Shown: positions 46,574 through 56,247 of the stretch, piece by piece
How positions within the stretch are numbered: position 1 is the first letter of the stretch
How the letters are laid out: each line of letters starts with the position of its first letter
Notes under the pieces: generated by a model
Told to the model about the DNA's origin: nothing
Database searches by the model: none
Seen by the model: only the letters and a program-made list of their open reading frames with translations
Position numbers and translations under genes: made by a program
Assembly: GCF_003688555.1 (NCBI RefSeq)
Contig: NZ_REFR01000014.1
Location: forward strand, 62,001-126,000
Length of the DNA stretch: 64,000 nt
Reading direction: 5' to 3'
DNA from: Eilatimonas milleporae
GTDB lineage: Bacteria; Pseudomonadota; Alphaproteobacteria; Sphingomonadales; Kordiimonadaceae

Positions 46574-47476
46574 ATGATCATCGTGGATCAAAACAAGAAA
46601 AAACTGCAAAAGAAAGCCGCCGTTCTGGTAGAGGCCCTGCCCTATATGAAGAAATACGGCGGGGAAACCTTTGTGATTAAATATGGCGGCCACGCCATGG
46701 GGGACGACACGCTCGCAAAGCAATTCGCCGAGGACATCGTCCTTTTGAAACAGGTCGGCATCCACCCGGTCGTGGTGCATGGCGGCGGCCCGCAGATCGG
46801 CGCCATGCTGAAAAGACTGCGCATCGACAGCGAATTCGTCGACGGCCTGCGCGTCACCTGCGCCGATACGGTGGAAATCGCCGAGATGGTTCTCTGCGGC
46901 AACATCCGCAACAGGATTGTCGCCGACATCAACGCCGCCGGCGGCCGTGCCGTCGGGCTGTCCGGCAAGGACAGCAATCTGGTCACCGCCAGCAAACTGA
47001 CCCGCACAAAGCGCGATCCGGGCTCCAACATCGAACAGGCGGTCGATCTGGGCTTTGTCGGCGACCCCACCCGTGTGGAACCGAAAATCCTCACCCAGTC
47101 GGTGGACGCAGGCATCATTCCCGTTATTTCGCCCATCGCCAGCGGCGAGGACGGGCACACCTACAATATCAATGCCGACACCATGGCGGGCGCCGTTGCC
47201 GCCGCGCTTGGCGCGCGCCGCTTCTTTCTGCTGACCGATGTCCCCGGCGTTCTTGACCGGAACGGCGATCTCATGACCGAACTGAACCACGCCGACATCG
47301 ACGCCCTTGTGGCGGACGGCACCATCACCGGCGGCATGATGCCCAAGGTCGAAACCTGTCTGAAGGCGGTCGACGCCGGTGTCGCCGGGGCCGTGATCAT
47401 CGACGGGCGCGTCTCGCGCGCAATGCTCTTGGAAGTGTTCACCGAGCGCGGCGCCGGCACGCTGATCCGTGCCTGA
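46574..47476 (+). CDS. argB: Acetylglutamate kinase
   Basis: A 300-residue amino acid kinase for arginine synthesis: [19 protein letters not shown] phosphate-binding motif, [26 protein letters not shown], and [14 protein letters not shown] with [14 protein letters not shown]. The N-terminal [17 protein letters not shown] helix is that of arginine-sensitive hexameric enzymes, so feedback inhibition is likely. ATG 46574 has GAGGGG before it; a TTG at 46559 is less likely. Confidence 0.95.
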   Translation: MIIVDQNKKKLQKKAAVLVEALPYMKKYGGETFVIKYGGHAMGDDTLAKQFAEDIVLLKQVGIHPVVVHGGGPQIGAMLKRLRIDSEFVDGLRVTCADTVEIAEMVLCGNIRNRIVADINAAGGRAVGLSGKDSNLVTASKLTRTKRDPGSNIEQAVDLGFVGDPTRVEPKILTQSVDAGIIPVISPIASGEDGHTYNINADTMAGAVAAALGARRFFLLTDVPGVLDRNGDLMTELNHADIDALVADGTITGGMMPKVETCLKAVDAGVAGAVIIDGRVSRAMLLEVFTERGAGTLIRA

Positions 47477-47542
47477 CCGCCCTGACCGCCCTGGCCCTTA
47501 ACGTCACGGCGCCGCACGGATATGACGGCGCCGCACCGGCCG

Positions 47543-48814
47543 TCATTCCGTGAAATAGCTGAGATGCCAGTCCAGTTCCACATACGGGATGGGATAGTCG
47601 CTGCCGTCCTTGGCGCTGAGCAGCTGCGCGGTCGGCACCAGCGCCAGCCGGGTCTGCAACTGATAGGCCGTGCGCATGGTCAGCCCGGCCTTCCACGCCA
47701 GCGCCGTCACCGCCCGGCCGCTTTTTGACCGCAGGATGTTGCGCACCACCTGAACCGGCAGATCGGACAGCAGGGCCAGGCACTGGATGACCAGTTCGCG
47801 CCGGTTCTCCTCCACCTGCTGGACGAAAAAATCGTCCGTCAGCATGCCCCGTTCCTGGTAATGGCGTGCCTGTTCCGCCAGCACCTGTTCCTCATCCTCG
47901 CCGACCCGTTCATCGGCGATCCGCTCGCGCACGCGTTCCAGAATGTCCTCGGCCTGTTCCTCTTCAAGTTTGGCCTGCTCCAGCATGCTGTGCACCAGCG
48001 CGGAGGCGACGAAGCCGGCAATGCGTTTCATCGCCCGGATGGACAGTTGCGGACGCAGGGCCAGCGGGCGGTGCAGGTCCTCGACCGACTGCGCCTGATC
48101 GATGATCTGATCCAGCGTGGATTCACGGATCTGCGCATTGCTGTTCGTCAGCAGCGCGGCGATCGCCGGTATGTCCAGCGACGCGGCCAGATCGTCGGCG
48201 ACCGCTTCACTGACGGCATCGCGGGTGGCAATGGCTTCCAGCGCGCGGCTGCTGGCCCCGGCGGCGATGATCTCTCTCAGATCGTCGTCGTTCAGCAGGG
48301 GCGAATATTGCAGGATCGGCGCGCAGACAAGGTCTTCCAGGTCACGGGCCAGACGGTCGACAATCGGCTTCGGGACGATGTTCGACGATTTGATTTCCTC
48401 GGCCAGAATGGCGCGCACCTTCGGCAGCTGATCCTCGGCCAGGCGTTGCAGAACGCCGATGGTCTTTTCCCGCAGGGCGGTCGTCTCTCCCTTGGGCAGG
48501 CCGGGAATGATGCGGGAAATCTTCCGCGCCAGTTCCCCGCGCACATCGGCGTCCTCATCGTCGGTCAGCTTTTCGTCCGCCTGGATCGGGGTGGCGGGAT
48601 TTTGCGCGATCTGTCGGCGCACGGCCGGCGACGTGTCATCGGCCAGATAATACAGCACCTCGGGCCGGGCATCCTCACGCGCGGCCAGAAGCTCACGCGT
48701 GCGCTCATCCCCGTTTTCCAGGATATTCTGTTCGTCGTCCTCGGTCAGTCTGCTCGGCAACGCCTTGGGCATGGCGTCGTTTTTTCCGAAAAGCGCGCGC
48801 ACTTTCTTAAACAC
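47543..48814 (-). CDS. DUF2336 HEAT-like repeat protein
   Basis: A 423-residue all-helical protein: repeated ARPEVLYYLADDTSPAVRRQIAQNPATP and DEDADVRGELARKI resemble HEAT repeats, then DUF2336. A highly charged helical region (EQAKLEEEQAEDILERVRERIADERVGEDEEQVLAEQA) follows. The family is alphaproteobacterial and of unknown function. It converges on argB and stands 41 bases behind the diguanylate cyclase gene. Confidence 0.87.
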   Translation of the reverse strand: MFKKVRALFGKNDAMPKALPSRLTEDDEQNILENGDERTRELLAAREDARPEVLYYLADDTSPAVRRQIAQNPATPIQADEKLTDDEDADVRGELARKISRIIPGLPKGETTALREKTIGVLQRLAEDQLPKVRAILAEEIKSSNIVPKPIVDRLARDLEDLVCAPILQYSPLLNDDDLREIIAAGASSRALEAIATRDAVSEAVADDLAASLDIPAIAALLTNSNAQIRESTLDQIIDQAQSVEDLHRPLALRPQLSIRAMKRIAGFVASALVHSMLEQAKLEEEQAEDILERVRERIADERVGEDEEQVLAEQARHYQERGMLTDDFFVQQVEENRRELVIQCLALLSDLPVQVVRNILRSKSGRAVTALAWKAGLTMRTAYQLQTRLALVPTAQLLSAKDGSDYPIPYVELDWHLSYFTE

Positions 48815-48855
48815 AGGGGCACCCCCTTTGGTATTGGTCTTGAACCATCCGGGAC

Positions 48856-50544
48856 CTAGGTCCCGGACCCGGCAAAAGCAATGCCGTTCCGTCCCTCCCG
48901 CTTCACACTGTACAGGGCCGCATCCGCACGGTCGCTCAAGGTTGCGAAAACCATGTCCTGCCCCGGCACGGACCGGCAGATGCCTATGGATGCCGACAGT
49001 TTCAGGTCCGGCGCGCCCAGGTCCCCGCGGATGGCCGGCATGGCATCCAGCAGGCTTTGCGCCTTTGCGGCCGCGTTCTCCTCGCTCATATCCTCAAGCC
49101 AGACCACGAATTCGTCTCCCCCGATGCGGCCGGCATAATCGCTGGACCGGATCATCGACGCAATCCGGGTGGCCACCAGACGCAGGGCCTTGTCGCCGGC
49201 CGCATGCCCCAGCGTATCATTAACCTCCTTGAAATGGTCCAGATCGATAAAAATCAACACACCGGCCTGCCCGGTGCGGCGCTGGTGCTTCAGGCGGCGC
49301 TCAACGGCATCGGTAAAGGCGCGGCGGTTCAACAGACCGGTCAGTTCATCCCGCGCCGACAGTGTTGTCAGACGGTCGATCAGCCTGGCCTTTTCAAGGG
49401 CGGCCATCAGCAGGGATCCGATGGCCGTCACCAGGGCCTTCTCCTGATCCGACCACGGACTGACGGACGTGTCGCGGCCGATGATCACAAGGCCCTCGAG
49501 ACGCTCTTCCTTGACCAGCGGCATGATCAGCTGTTCGCCGTGCGGCGTGTCGTGACCGAAGGGGGTCGGCACGGCATCCCCGACCGGGCTTTTTTCGAAC
49601 ACGCGGGTCAGGGCCCCGATATCCACGGCGCCGTCCTCGCCCCCGTCGAGATAGGCCGGCATCAGACGTCCGTCACTGACGGTCAGAACCGAAACCGTAT
49701 CGGCGCGCAGCAGGTCGCGGACGGCCCCCGCCGCCTTTTCCAGAAGGTCGTCGGCACTGTCCACGGCGGTCAGAATGTGGGTCAGGCGTTCCTGTATGGA
49801 CAGGCGCAGATTGGTCAGCCGGGTTTCGCGCGCCCGCACAACCTGTTCCGTCACATCATGCACCGTGCCCCGCACGCCGGTCCTGGCGCCGCCGTCCTCG
49901 CCGTGCAGCGGCTGCACGCTGATATCGACCCAGCGCCGTCCAACCCCGTCCGGCCAGACGGCCACCTGTTCAAAGCGGGTCCGGACATCGCTGAAAAAGG
50001 GGTTGCGGGCCGGACTGGTCCCGGACGCCCAGAACAGCTGCGTGGCATCCTTGCCAAGCCACGCCTCGGTCTCGAACCCCCAGACGCTTGCCGGTGTCAG
50101 GAAACGGAACCGCCCTTCGCCGTCAACCTCGAAAGCAAGATCGACGGCTTCGTCCAGCAGGGCTTTCAACAGTTCCCGGCTGTCGATCAGCGCGCCCGTC
50201 ACCGTGTCGCTCAGCGTCGTGTCGTTGGCGACAAGCAGCGTGGCGTCCGGCAGTGTCACGGCAACGGCCCACAGGCCGGCGCCGTCCGGCATGGACAGAC
50301 GGCTTTCCACCGGAACGCCGGGGGCGCGGCGGGCGCCCGCCACCAGATCTTTCAGGGCGGGATAGCCCGCCTCCCAGAACCCGGCCAGACGGGCCGAGGC
50401 GGGCGACCTGTCGGTGATCCGGTCCCTGCCGTCGATTTTGAGCGCGATGGTATGGGCCGCGGACAGGCCGCCGTCCTCCGCGCCCTTGTCAGGGCGGCCC
50501 TGAAACACCGTTGAAATGCTTTTCCGTACCATAAAAATCGCCAT
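48856..50544 (-). CDS. Sensor diguanylate cyclase (PAS-like, GAF-like, GGDEF)
   Basis: A 562-residue cytoplasmic signalling protein. N-terminal PAS-like sensor (ELLKALLDEAVDLAFEVDGEGRFRFLTPA), a second GAF-like module (SIQERLTHILTAVDSADDLLEKA, VSPWSDQEKALVTAIGSLL), then a GGDEF domain. The catalytic motif GGDEF is intact at about residues 475-479 and the inhibitory I-site RSSD lies nine residues upstream (466-469). Thus it should make cyclic-di-GMP with product feedback. No membrane segment; signal unknown. Confidence 0.9.
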   Translation of the reverse strand: MAIFMVRKSISTVFQGRPDKGAEDGGLSAAHTIALKIDGRDRITDRSPASARLAGFWEAGYPALKDLVAGARRAPGVPVESRLSMPDGAGLWAVAVTLPDATLLVANDTTLSDTVTGALIDSRELLKALLDEAVDLAFEVDGEGRFRFLTPASVWGFETEAWLGKDATQLFWASGTSPARNPFFSDVRTRFEQVAVWPDGVGRRWVDISVQPLHGEDGGARTGVRGTVHDVTEQVVRARETRLTNLRLSIQERLTHILTAVDSADDLLEKAAGAVRDLLRADTVSVLTVSDGRLMPAYLDGGEDGAVDIGALTRVFEKSPVGDAVPTPFGHDTPHGEQLIMPLVKEERLEGLVIIGRDTSVSPWSDQEKALVTAIGSLLMAALEKARLIDRLTTLSARDELTGLLNRRAFTDAVERRLKHQRRTGQAGVLIFIDLDHFKEVNDTLGHAAGDKALRLVATRIASMIRSSDYAGRIGGDEFVVWLEDMSEENAAAKAQSLLDAMPAIRGDLGAPDLKLSASIGICRSVPGQDMVFATLSDRADAALYSVKREGRNGIAFAGSGT

Positions 50545-50766
50545 CCGGCCGGACCGGTCCCGTTAAACAGCGCACGGTGCGGACACCGCTCCCGGCCCGC
50601 ACCGGTGCCGGACTGCCCGTGTCCTTCCTCGAAATCCGGTGTCTTTCCCCTAAATCATGATAAACACCAAATGCCCACGCCGACTAAACCATACCGGCAT
50701 GGGCATTGCCAGCGCACCCCGCAGACACGTGTGGCGGACTGTGCAAAGTGATATTTCGGAGCCTTG

Positions 50767-51510
50767 ATGACCGTGACGGACACCACACCCCCCCGCGAAA
50801 AGGATACCCCGCCCCACGCCCAGCCACACGCCCCGCCCCACGCCCAGGACGAGGCCTTGCAGGATAGGGTGGACGTCTGGGTTTTCGATCTCGACAACAC
50901 CCTGTATCCGGCGGAATGCGCGCTTTTCGATCAGGTCGACCGCAACATCGGCACCTATGTGGCGGACCTTTTGGGAAAAACGCCGGCCGAGGCCCGCGCG
51001 GTCCAGAAGGACTATCTGGTCCGCTACGGGACGACGCTGAACGGCCTGATGACCAACCACGATGTGGACCCGCATGATTATCTGCACGCTGTCCACGACA
51101 TCGACTTTTCCCCCATTCCCCGCGACGACCGCCTGCGGGACGCCCTGCAACGGCTGGACGCCCCGAAGATCATCTTCACCAATGCCGACCGGCCTTACGC
51201 GGAAAAGGTTCTCGACCGGCTCGGCATCGCCGACCAGTTCGACGGCATTTTCGACATTCTGGACGCGGACCTGAGGCCCAAACCCCACAGCGAAACCTAT
51301 GAGCGTTTCGTCACCCGCCACGGCGTAAACCCGCGAAAGGCGGTCATGGTCGAGGATATGGCCTGCAATCTGAAACCGGCCCACGCCATGGGCATGCGGA
51401 CCGTCTGGATCAACACCGGCAGTCCGTGGGGCCGCAAGGGCCATGACCCGGATATCATTCACACCGAAATCAGCAGCCTCAGCGCCTGGCTCGATACCGT
51501 CGTAAAATAG
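50767..51510 (+). CDS. HAD-family pyrimidine 5'-nucleotidase
   Basis: A 247-residue HAD phosphatase: catalytic DLDNTLYP, motif II FTNADRP, and MVEDMACNLKPAHAMGM for motif IV, with the small-cap architecture of the SDT1/PynA pyrimidine nucleotidases. It would dephosphorylate UMP/CMP-type nucleotides. The N-terminus has a Pro/His-rich disordered leader of about 30 residues made by a 24-bp in-frame repeat at 50807-50848. ATG 50767 follows CGGAG. The gene order nucleotidase-dapD-dapE is shared by many alphaproteobacteria. Confidence 0.9.
   Translation: MTVTDTTPPREKDTPPHAQPHAPPHAQDEALQDRVDVWVFDLDNTLYPAECALFDQVDRNIGTYVADLLGKTPAEARAVQKDYLVRYGTTLNGLMTNHDVDPHDYLHAVHDIDFSPIPRDDRLRDALQRLDAPKIIFTNADRPYAEKVLDRLGIADQFDGIFDILDADLRPKPHSETYERFVTRHGVNPRKAVMVEDMACNLKPAHAMGMRTVWINTGSPWGRKGHDPDIIHTEISSLSAWLDTVVK
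50807..50848 (+). repeat. In-frame 24-bp tandem repeat in the nucleotidase leader
   Basis: A 24-base unit beginning CCCCGCCCCACGCCCAG is followed by a second, partial copy 24 bases later. It encodes PHAQPHAPPHAQ before the catalytic domain, so length changes would be tolerated. Confidence 0.7.
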
Positions 51511-51816
51511 GCACGGCCGGGCCCACGGCCCGCAACCGCCCCAGACTGGTACACCCAGGACCGCGACACACGGGACCGCCACACCCAGGGCCGGCACGCC
51601 AGGGACCGGCCCAAGGACGCATTTTCCGGACGGCACATTTTCCGGATGGCGGGGATGGCATTTGACACGCCGCGCCGCTCCGCTATTGTCGGCGCCCCCA
51701 GACATGCCAACAGCCAGGCCCACGGACAGGACAGTATTTTGGCCGAGTATGCGGGCCAATAGCCGGACCAATATGCAGCCAGTATATCCAGCCATATATC
51801 CAGGATGACATCAGCA
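51511..51816. other. Gene-free stretch with degenerate short repeats
   Basis: The gap between the nucleotidase and dapD holds no credible ORF. It contains irregular repeats of GGACCG/CCACACCCAGG around 51550-51620 and of CCAATAT/CCAGTATATCC around 51765-51805. A hairpin terminator is not evident, so read-through into dapD is possible. Confidence 0.5.
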
Positions 51817-52662
51817 ATGACCCACAGCGACCTGCAAACCGTTATCGACCGCGCCTTCGAAGACCGCGAAACCCTGTCCGCCGCCACCGGCGGCGAAATC
51901 CGCGACGCCGTGGATACGGTTCTGGACCTTCTGGACAGCGGCGCGGTCCGTGTCGCCAGCCCTGACGGACAGGACTGGACCGTGCATCAATGGCTGAAAA
52001 AAGCGGTCCTGTTGAGCTTTCGCCTCAATGACATGGCCCTGATACCGGGCGGCCCGGGCGAGGCCGGCCGCTGGTGGGACAAGGTGCCCAGCAAATTCGA
52101 CGGCTGGACCGGGCAGGATTTCCAAAACGCCGGCTTCCGCGCCGTGCCGGGCGCCATCGTGCGCCGCTCGGCCCATATCGGCAAGGGCGCCGTCCTGATG
52201 CCCAGCTTCGTCAATCTCGGCGCCCATGTCGGCGGCGGGACGATGGTGGACACCTGGGCCACCGTGGGCAGCTGCGCCCAGATCGGCGAAAACGTCCATA
52301 TTTCGGGCGGCGCCGGTATCGGCGGCGTTCTCGAACCGCTCCAGGCCGGGCCCGTCATCATCGAGGATGATTGCTTTATCGGCGCACGCTCCGAAGTCGC
52401 CGAAGGGGTGCGGGTCGAAAAAGGCGCGGTCATTTCCATGGGGGTCTATCTCGGCGCCTCGACCAGGATTGTCGACCGGGAGACCGGCGACATCCATATG
52501 GGCCGGGTCCCCGCCTACAGCGTTGTCGTGCCCGGCACCCTGCCGGGCAGACCCATGGCCGACGGCACACCGGGGCCGGGCCTGTACTGTGCCGTCATCG
52601 TGAAACGGGTGGACGCGAAAACCCGGTCGAAAACCTCCATCAACGACCTGCTGCGCGACTGA
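51817..52662 (+). CDS. dapD: 2,3,4,5-tetrahydropyridine-2,6-dicarboxylate N-succinyltransferase
   Basis: A 281-residue trimeric enzyme of the succinylase branch of lysine/DAP synthesis. The N-terminal helical domain starts [20 protein letters not shown], then left-handed beta-helix hexapeptide repeats ([52 protein letters not shown]). ATG 51817 is preferred over 51805 because it gives the family N-terminus. dapE follows after 5 bases. Confidence 0.95.
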   Translation: MTHSDLQTVIDRAFEDRETLSAATGGEIRDAVDTVLDLLDSGAVRVASPDGQDWTVHQWLKKAVLLSFRLNDMALIPGGPGEAGRWWDKVPSKFDGWTGQDFQNAGFRAVPGAIVRRSAHIGKGAVLMPSFVNLGAHVGGGTMVDTWATVGSCAQIGENVHISGGAGIGGVLEPLQAGPVIIEDDCFIGARSEVAEGVRVEKGAVISMGVYLGASTRIVDRETGDIHMGRVPAYSVVVPGTLPGRPMADGTPGPGLYCAVIVKRVDAKTRSKTSINDLLRD

Positions 52663-52667
52663 GCGTG

Positions 52668-53882
52668 ATGGAACGCAAAGGCTCGACTCCCCCGACGGCG
52701 ACAGGTCTCGACCCAGTGTCCCCTCTCGACCCGGTTACCCCTCTCGACCCGGTTACACTGGCGCGGGACCTGATCCGGATTGAAAGCGTCACACCGGACC
52801 CTGGCGATACGCTGGACCTGATCGAACGGCTTCTCGGGCCCATGGGGTTTGACTGCCACCGCCTGACCTTCGCGGAGGACGGCACCGCCCCGGTGCCCAA
52901 TCTCTATGCCCGCCTGGGCGCGGGGCACCCGCATCTCTGCTTTGCCGGGCATACGGATGTGGTGCCCGTCGGCGCGGTTGAACAGTGGAGCGCCGCCCCC
53001 TTCGCCGCGGAAATCCGCGCCGGCCGTCTGTACGGGCGCGGGGCGGCCGATATGAAAGGGGCGATTGCCGCCTTTATCGCCGCCGTCGCGCGCCGCCTGG
53101 AGGACACCGGCACACCCGTGAAAGGGTCCCTGTCGCTGCTGATCACCGGGGACGAGGAGGGCCCGGCCGTCAACGGCACGGTCAAGGTGCTCGACTGGCT
53201 GCGACAGCGCGGGGAAACGCTGGATTATTGTGTGGTCGGCGAACCGACCAACCCGTCCGAAATGGGCGACATGATCAAGGTGGGCCGGCGCGGCAGTCTG
53301 CACGGAACCATCACCGTCGAGGGCACACAGGGGCATGTCGCCTACCCCCACCGGGCGCACAATCCGATCCCCGACCTTGTGAAACTTCTCGCCGCGCTGG
53401 AGACCGCCCCTCTCGACGCCGGCAATGACAGTTTCGAGCCCTCCAATCTGGAAATTGTCGACGTGCATGTGGGCAATGACAGCCACAATGTCATCCCGTC
53501 ACAGGCACGGGCCCGCTTCAACGTCCGCTTCAACAATGAATTCACCCCCCAGTCCCTGCGGCGGGAACTGACGCGGCGCATGGACAGTGCCGGCGTCGCT
53601 TACGGCGTTGACTGGTGGCTGTCCGGGGACAGTTTCCTGACACCGCCCTGCGGCCTGGCCGAAGCGGTCGCCGACGCGGTGGAAAACCGGCTTGGCCGCA
53701 GGCCGGCCCTGTCCACCACGGGCGGCACATCGGATGCGCGCTTCATCAAGACTATGTGTCCGGTCGTGGAATTCGGGCTGGTCGGGGCGACCATGCACAA
53801 AGTGGACGAACACGTCGCCGTCGGCGATATCGAAGCCCTCGGCGATATATATCTGGCGGTTATCCGCCGTCTTGCCGGATAG
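52668..53882 (+). CDS. dapE: Succinyl-diaminopimelate desuccinylase
   Basis: A 404-residue M20 metallopeptidase-fold enzyme that releases LL-diaminopimelate. Zinc ligands and motifs: [32 protein letters not shown] with the catalytic Glu, GEPTN, and a late [10 protein letters not shown]. The N-terminus has about 28 extra residues ([20 protein letters not shown]) created by an in-frame 18-bp tandem repeat; the family normally begins near [13 protein letters not shown]. The start codon (ATG 52668, or GTG 52665) lacks a good ribosome site, consistent with coupling to dapD. Confidence 0.94.
   Translation: MERKGSTPPTATGLDPVSPLDPVTPLDPVTLARDLIRIESVTPDPGDTLDLIERLLGPMGFDCHRLTFAEDGTAPVPNLYARLGAGHPHLCFAGHTDVVPVGAVEQWSAAPFAAEIRAGRLYGRGAADMKGAIAAFIAAVARRLEDTGTPVKGSLSLLITGDEEGPAVNGTVKVLDWLRQRGETLDYCVVGEPTNPSEMGDMIKVGRRGSLHGTITVEGTQGHVAYPHRAHNPIPDLVKLLAALETAPLDAGNDSFEPSNLEIVDVHVGNDSHNVIPSQARARFNVRFNNEFTPQSLRRELTRRMDSAGVAYGVDWWLSGDSFLTPPCGLAEAVADAVENRLGRRPALSTTGGTSDARFIKTMCPVVEFGLVGATMHKVDEHVAVGDIEALGDIYLAVIRRLAG
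52706..52759 (+). repeat. In-frame 3 x 18 bp repeat in the dapE 5' end
   Basis: Three copies of TCTCGACCCRGTNNCCCC-type units of 18 bases encode (LDPVxP)3 before the catalytic domain. It appears to be a recent expansion, since copies two and three are nearly identical. Confidence 0.75.
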
Positions 53883-54051
53883 ACTTACGACAGCAATACG
53901 GCCTGCCCACGGCCACCCCACGGTCAGATCCGGCCTTTCACATCCAAATTCCTGAAACGACTTCTAAAATTGTCGCCTTTTGACAAATCTTTTTTCACCT
54001 CTTCCACCTAGATTCGCGGGCATGGGCAAATGACAAGAATCGAGGCCACAG

Positions 54052-54480
54052 GTGAGTAACGACAGGTATTCCATAGACTTGGTCAACACGGCCACATTCG
54101 GGCGCAACATTCCTCAGATGACGGTCGGAACGGTCGACGAGGACTCGGTCATGCCGCATTTCATGGACCGTCATCAGCTTGTCGTCATGGGCGCGATCCG
54201 CCCCGCCGGCGACAGCCAGCGGCGCTTTTTGAATGAAATCAGCGAAAACCGCGCGCAATTGTCCCTGTCCATCCAGGGGGTGGACAAGCAGTACAGCGGA
54301 CGCTTCTATCTCGCGGAATATGACGAGGCCACCGACTATGTCATTTTCCGCAGCATCGGCGATGTGAAGGGAATCGCATCGTCGCTCAACGGTATGACCG
54401 AGACCGAATCATTTGCCGCCGCCATGGTCCGCAAGCGCAAAAGCCATGCCTTCGACGACATCGCCGATTGGGATGACTGA
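54052..54480 (+). CDS. Uncharacterised 142-residue acidic protein
   Basis: I do not recognise the family. The sequence reads as a small beta-rich regulator (IPQMTVGTVDEDSVMPHFMDRHQLVVMGAIRP, SLSIQGVDKQYSGRFYLAEYDEATDYVIFRSIGDV) with no signal peptide, membrane helix or Cys motif. The C-terminus mixes a basic stretch (MVRKRKSHAFDD) with IADWDD. The start is GTG 54052. Upstream 169 bases hold no clear promoter. It precedes the left repeat array and may be the last core gene before the accessory block. Confidence 0.65.
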   Translation: MSNDRYSIDLVNTATFGRNIPQMTVGTVDEDSVMPHFMDRHQLVVMGAIRPAGDSQRRFLNEISENRAQLSLSIQGVDKQYSGRFYLAEYDEATDYVIFRSIGDVKGIASSLNGMTETESFAAAMVRKRKSHAFDDIADWDD

Positions 54481-54521
54481 AGTTTGGGATGCCTTAAGCC
54501 TGGAATGCCTGAAGCCCGGAC

Positions 54522-54660
54522 TGACTGACCAGTCAGTTCGGGGCCGCGCCATTGCGCCGCCGTCGGACCGGGGTGGCCGCATGCCCGCAGGTCACCGGAC
54601 ACCCCATGACTGACCAGTCAGTCATGGTCGGATGCCCTGGGCCGCTCTTCACCAAGGCCG
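54522..54660 (+). repeat. Left array of the TGACTGAC palindrome repeat (2 copies)
   Basis: Palindromes at 54522-54539 (TGACTGACCAGTCAGTTC, last base pairs diverged) and 54607-54624 (TGACTGACCAGTCAGTCA) are 85 bases apart. Sequence between them matches the units near 61.5 kb: CCATTG..GCCGCC, GGACCGGGGTGGCC, GTCACCGGACACCCC. After the second copy a shortened unit (GGTCGGATGCCCTGGGCCGC) ends the array. Same orientation as the right array. The array lies in the gene-free gap 54481-54983. Confidence 0.75.
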
Positions 54661-54869
54661 CATCGGGGCATGTAGCATGCTTGCAGGGAAAGCTCGGGCA
54701 AACGGGAACGGTTTTTTATCGGAGCCGTGCGTCGGCCAAATGCGGATGGAGGGCGCTGATTGTGTCGCGCTTTCGCACATCGGAGGTCTCTGCCAAGGGC
54801 CGGAGACCGCTAGCTGCGACCGTGTTCTTAAGCGGTCCTGAAACACATGAAATCCAGCGTCCACGGATC

Positions 54870-54944
54870 CCATATCCTGCCGACCCATATCCTGCCGACC
54901 CATATCCTGCCGACCCATATCCTGCCGACCCATATCCTGCCGAC
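54870..54944 (+). repeat. Five perfect tandem copies of a 15-bp unit
   Basis: CCATATCCTGCCGAC is repeated exactly five times, starting 40 bases before the end of the hydrolase gene's 3' side gap. The 15-base length keeps frames open on both strands (HILPT or MGRQD repeats), but no start site or partner gene supports translation. Perfect identity implies recent amplification. Confidence 0.9.
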
Positions 54945-54983
54945 ATGGAGATCTGTGGACGCCTTTTATTCAACAAACCCCGG

Positions 54984-56189
54984 TTATTCCACAAACCCCG
55001 GTAGAACCTTCTCGATGATCTGGGCCATGATGGTGTCGTCTTCACGGTCATGGCCGGTGATCACCATCGTCAGATCAAGGTCATCGACGACAATGACACG
55101 TTGTCCGCCGCCGCCCCAGGCGAAGCTGGCATCATAGGTGTCGCCGCCCACGGAAAGGGGGGCGTGATACCAGAAATACCCGTAGCGGTACTCGTCAGGC
55201 ATCCAGTCTTGCGTTGGTTTGACGAGACCGCTGGTGGCTTTTTCGAGATATGCGGCAGGGATGAGCTGCTCGCCGTTCCATTTGCCTTCGTTGAGGACGA
55301 GAAGGCCCAGTTTGAGCATGTCTCTTGACATCATGCGCACGCGCCACCCCGCTTCGGGTAGGCCACTGATATGGTCTCGCCAGCGATAATCCGTGATGCC
55401 CAGTTTTCCGAGAACTTCATCCTTGATAAAATCCCGGGCCGTGCCCGGAACGACGGCATCAATAACCGCCATCACCAGCATGGGATTGAAATTGCCGTAC
55501 AAATAGGTCTGCGCTTCGTCGGTGATCGGCCCGCTCCGTTCCAGCAGGGCCTGGATAAAAAGCTGGCCTTTGATGGCATCGGGGTTTTGCCGAAGCTCTT
55601 GCCATGTCTCGTCGCTGACACTAAGGCCCCCTTGCATGGTCAGCGCCTTGTGCAGCGTGATTTTCTCCGCGCCCGCCACAAGTTTTGTCTCATCAAGGTC
55701 GTCAAGAAAGCCGATAAGCGGCTTGTCCAGGTCATCCATGGACAAATAGCCGAGCTGAAGGGCCCGGCCGAGAATCAGGGCGGTGTGACCTTTCGTGGCC
55801 GACGCTTGCGAATGGGGAAGATTGATACGCCCCCGTCGGTAATAGGATTCAAAAACCAGCTTGCCCTTATGGGTGATGAGAAAGCTGTCGTAATTCCCAT
55901 ACCGACCGTCGCCGATCTCGGTGGCCAGCTGAACAACCATGGCTTCGTCACCGCCGTCAGCACCAAGCGTACCCACCACAAGCCCGTCGTTTCTCTCTGC
56001 CGGGGCCGTATCGATAAAGGCTTGGTCGAGAACGGGAATATCCCGCCAAGAAAGCCCCGCTTGCTCTGCCGTGCCCTCGGGCGCGCCGGGCGCCTCTTCA
56101 TTTTGCGGTGATCCGCCACCGGCGACGCCGCCGCAACAGGCGATCAGGACAACGGATAACGGAACCACGGATAAGAGAAAACGCTTCAT
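54984..56189 (-). CDS. Serine hydrolase lipoprotein (beta-lactamase/transpeptidase-like)
   Basis: A 401-residue lipoprotein (lipobox VLIAC) of the class C beta-lactamase/DD-peptidase superfamily. The SxxK nucleophile is in [12 protein letters not shown], the YxN motif in YLYGNFNPM, and the third motif region in [34 protein letters not shown] is typical of esterase/amidase-type members. A real beta-lactam activity cannot be claimed. It follows the M56 peptidase gene by 58 bases, giving a BlaI-BlaR-hydrolase order. Confidence 0.88.
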   Translation of the reverse strand: MKRFLLSVVPLSVVLIACCGGVAGGGSPQNEEAPGAPEGTAEQAGLSWRDIPVLDQAFIDTAPAERNDGLVVGTLGADGGDEAMVVQLATEIGDGRYGNYDSFLITHKGKLVFESYYRRGRINLPHSQASATKGHTALILGRALQLGYLSMDDLDKPLIGFLDDLDETKLVAGAEKITLHKALTMQGGLSVSDETWQELRQNPDAIKGQLFIQALLERSGPITDEAQTYLYGNFNPMLVMAVIDAVVPGTARDFIKDEVLGKLGITDYRWRDHISGLPEAGWRVRMMSRDMLKLGLLVLNEGKWNGEQLIPAAYLEKATSGLVKPTQDWMPDEYRYGYFWYHAPLSVGGDTYDASFAWGGGGQRVIVVDDLDLTMVITGHDREDDTIMAQIIEKVLPGFVE

Positions 56190-56247
56190 GACCCACCTTT
56201 GCTTTCACGCAGGATCAAACCTGCCCACGGATAAATCAGTCTTGGAA

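Noticed and set aside
49057-50514. Plus-strand frame of 485 codons opposite the diguanylate cyclase
   Set aside because: Shadow of the GGDEF gene; product rich in Gly/Arg/Gln with no motif.
54607-54640. Palindrome copies read as coding starts (MTDQSV...)
   Set aside because: The frame arises from the palindrome itself (ATGACTGACCAGTCAGTC) and occurs at each copy, with no continuing gene.
54870-54944. Five short repeats as a CRISPR array
   Set aside because: Units of 15 bp abut without spacers and no cas gene is present.
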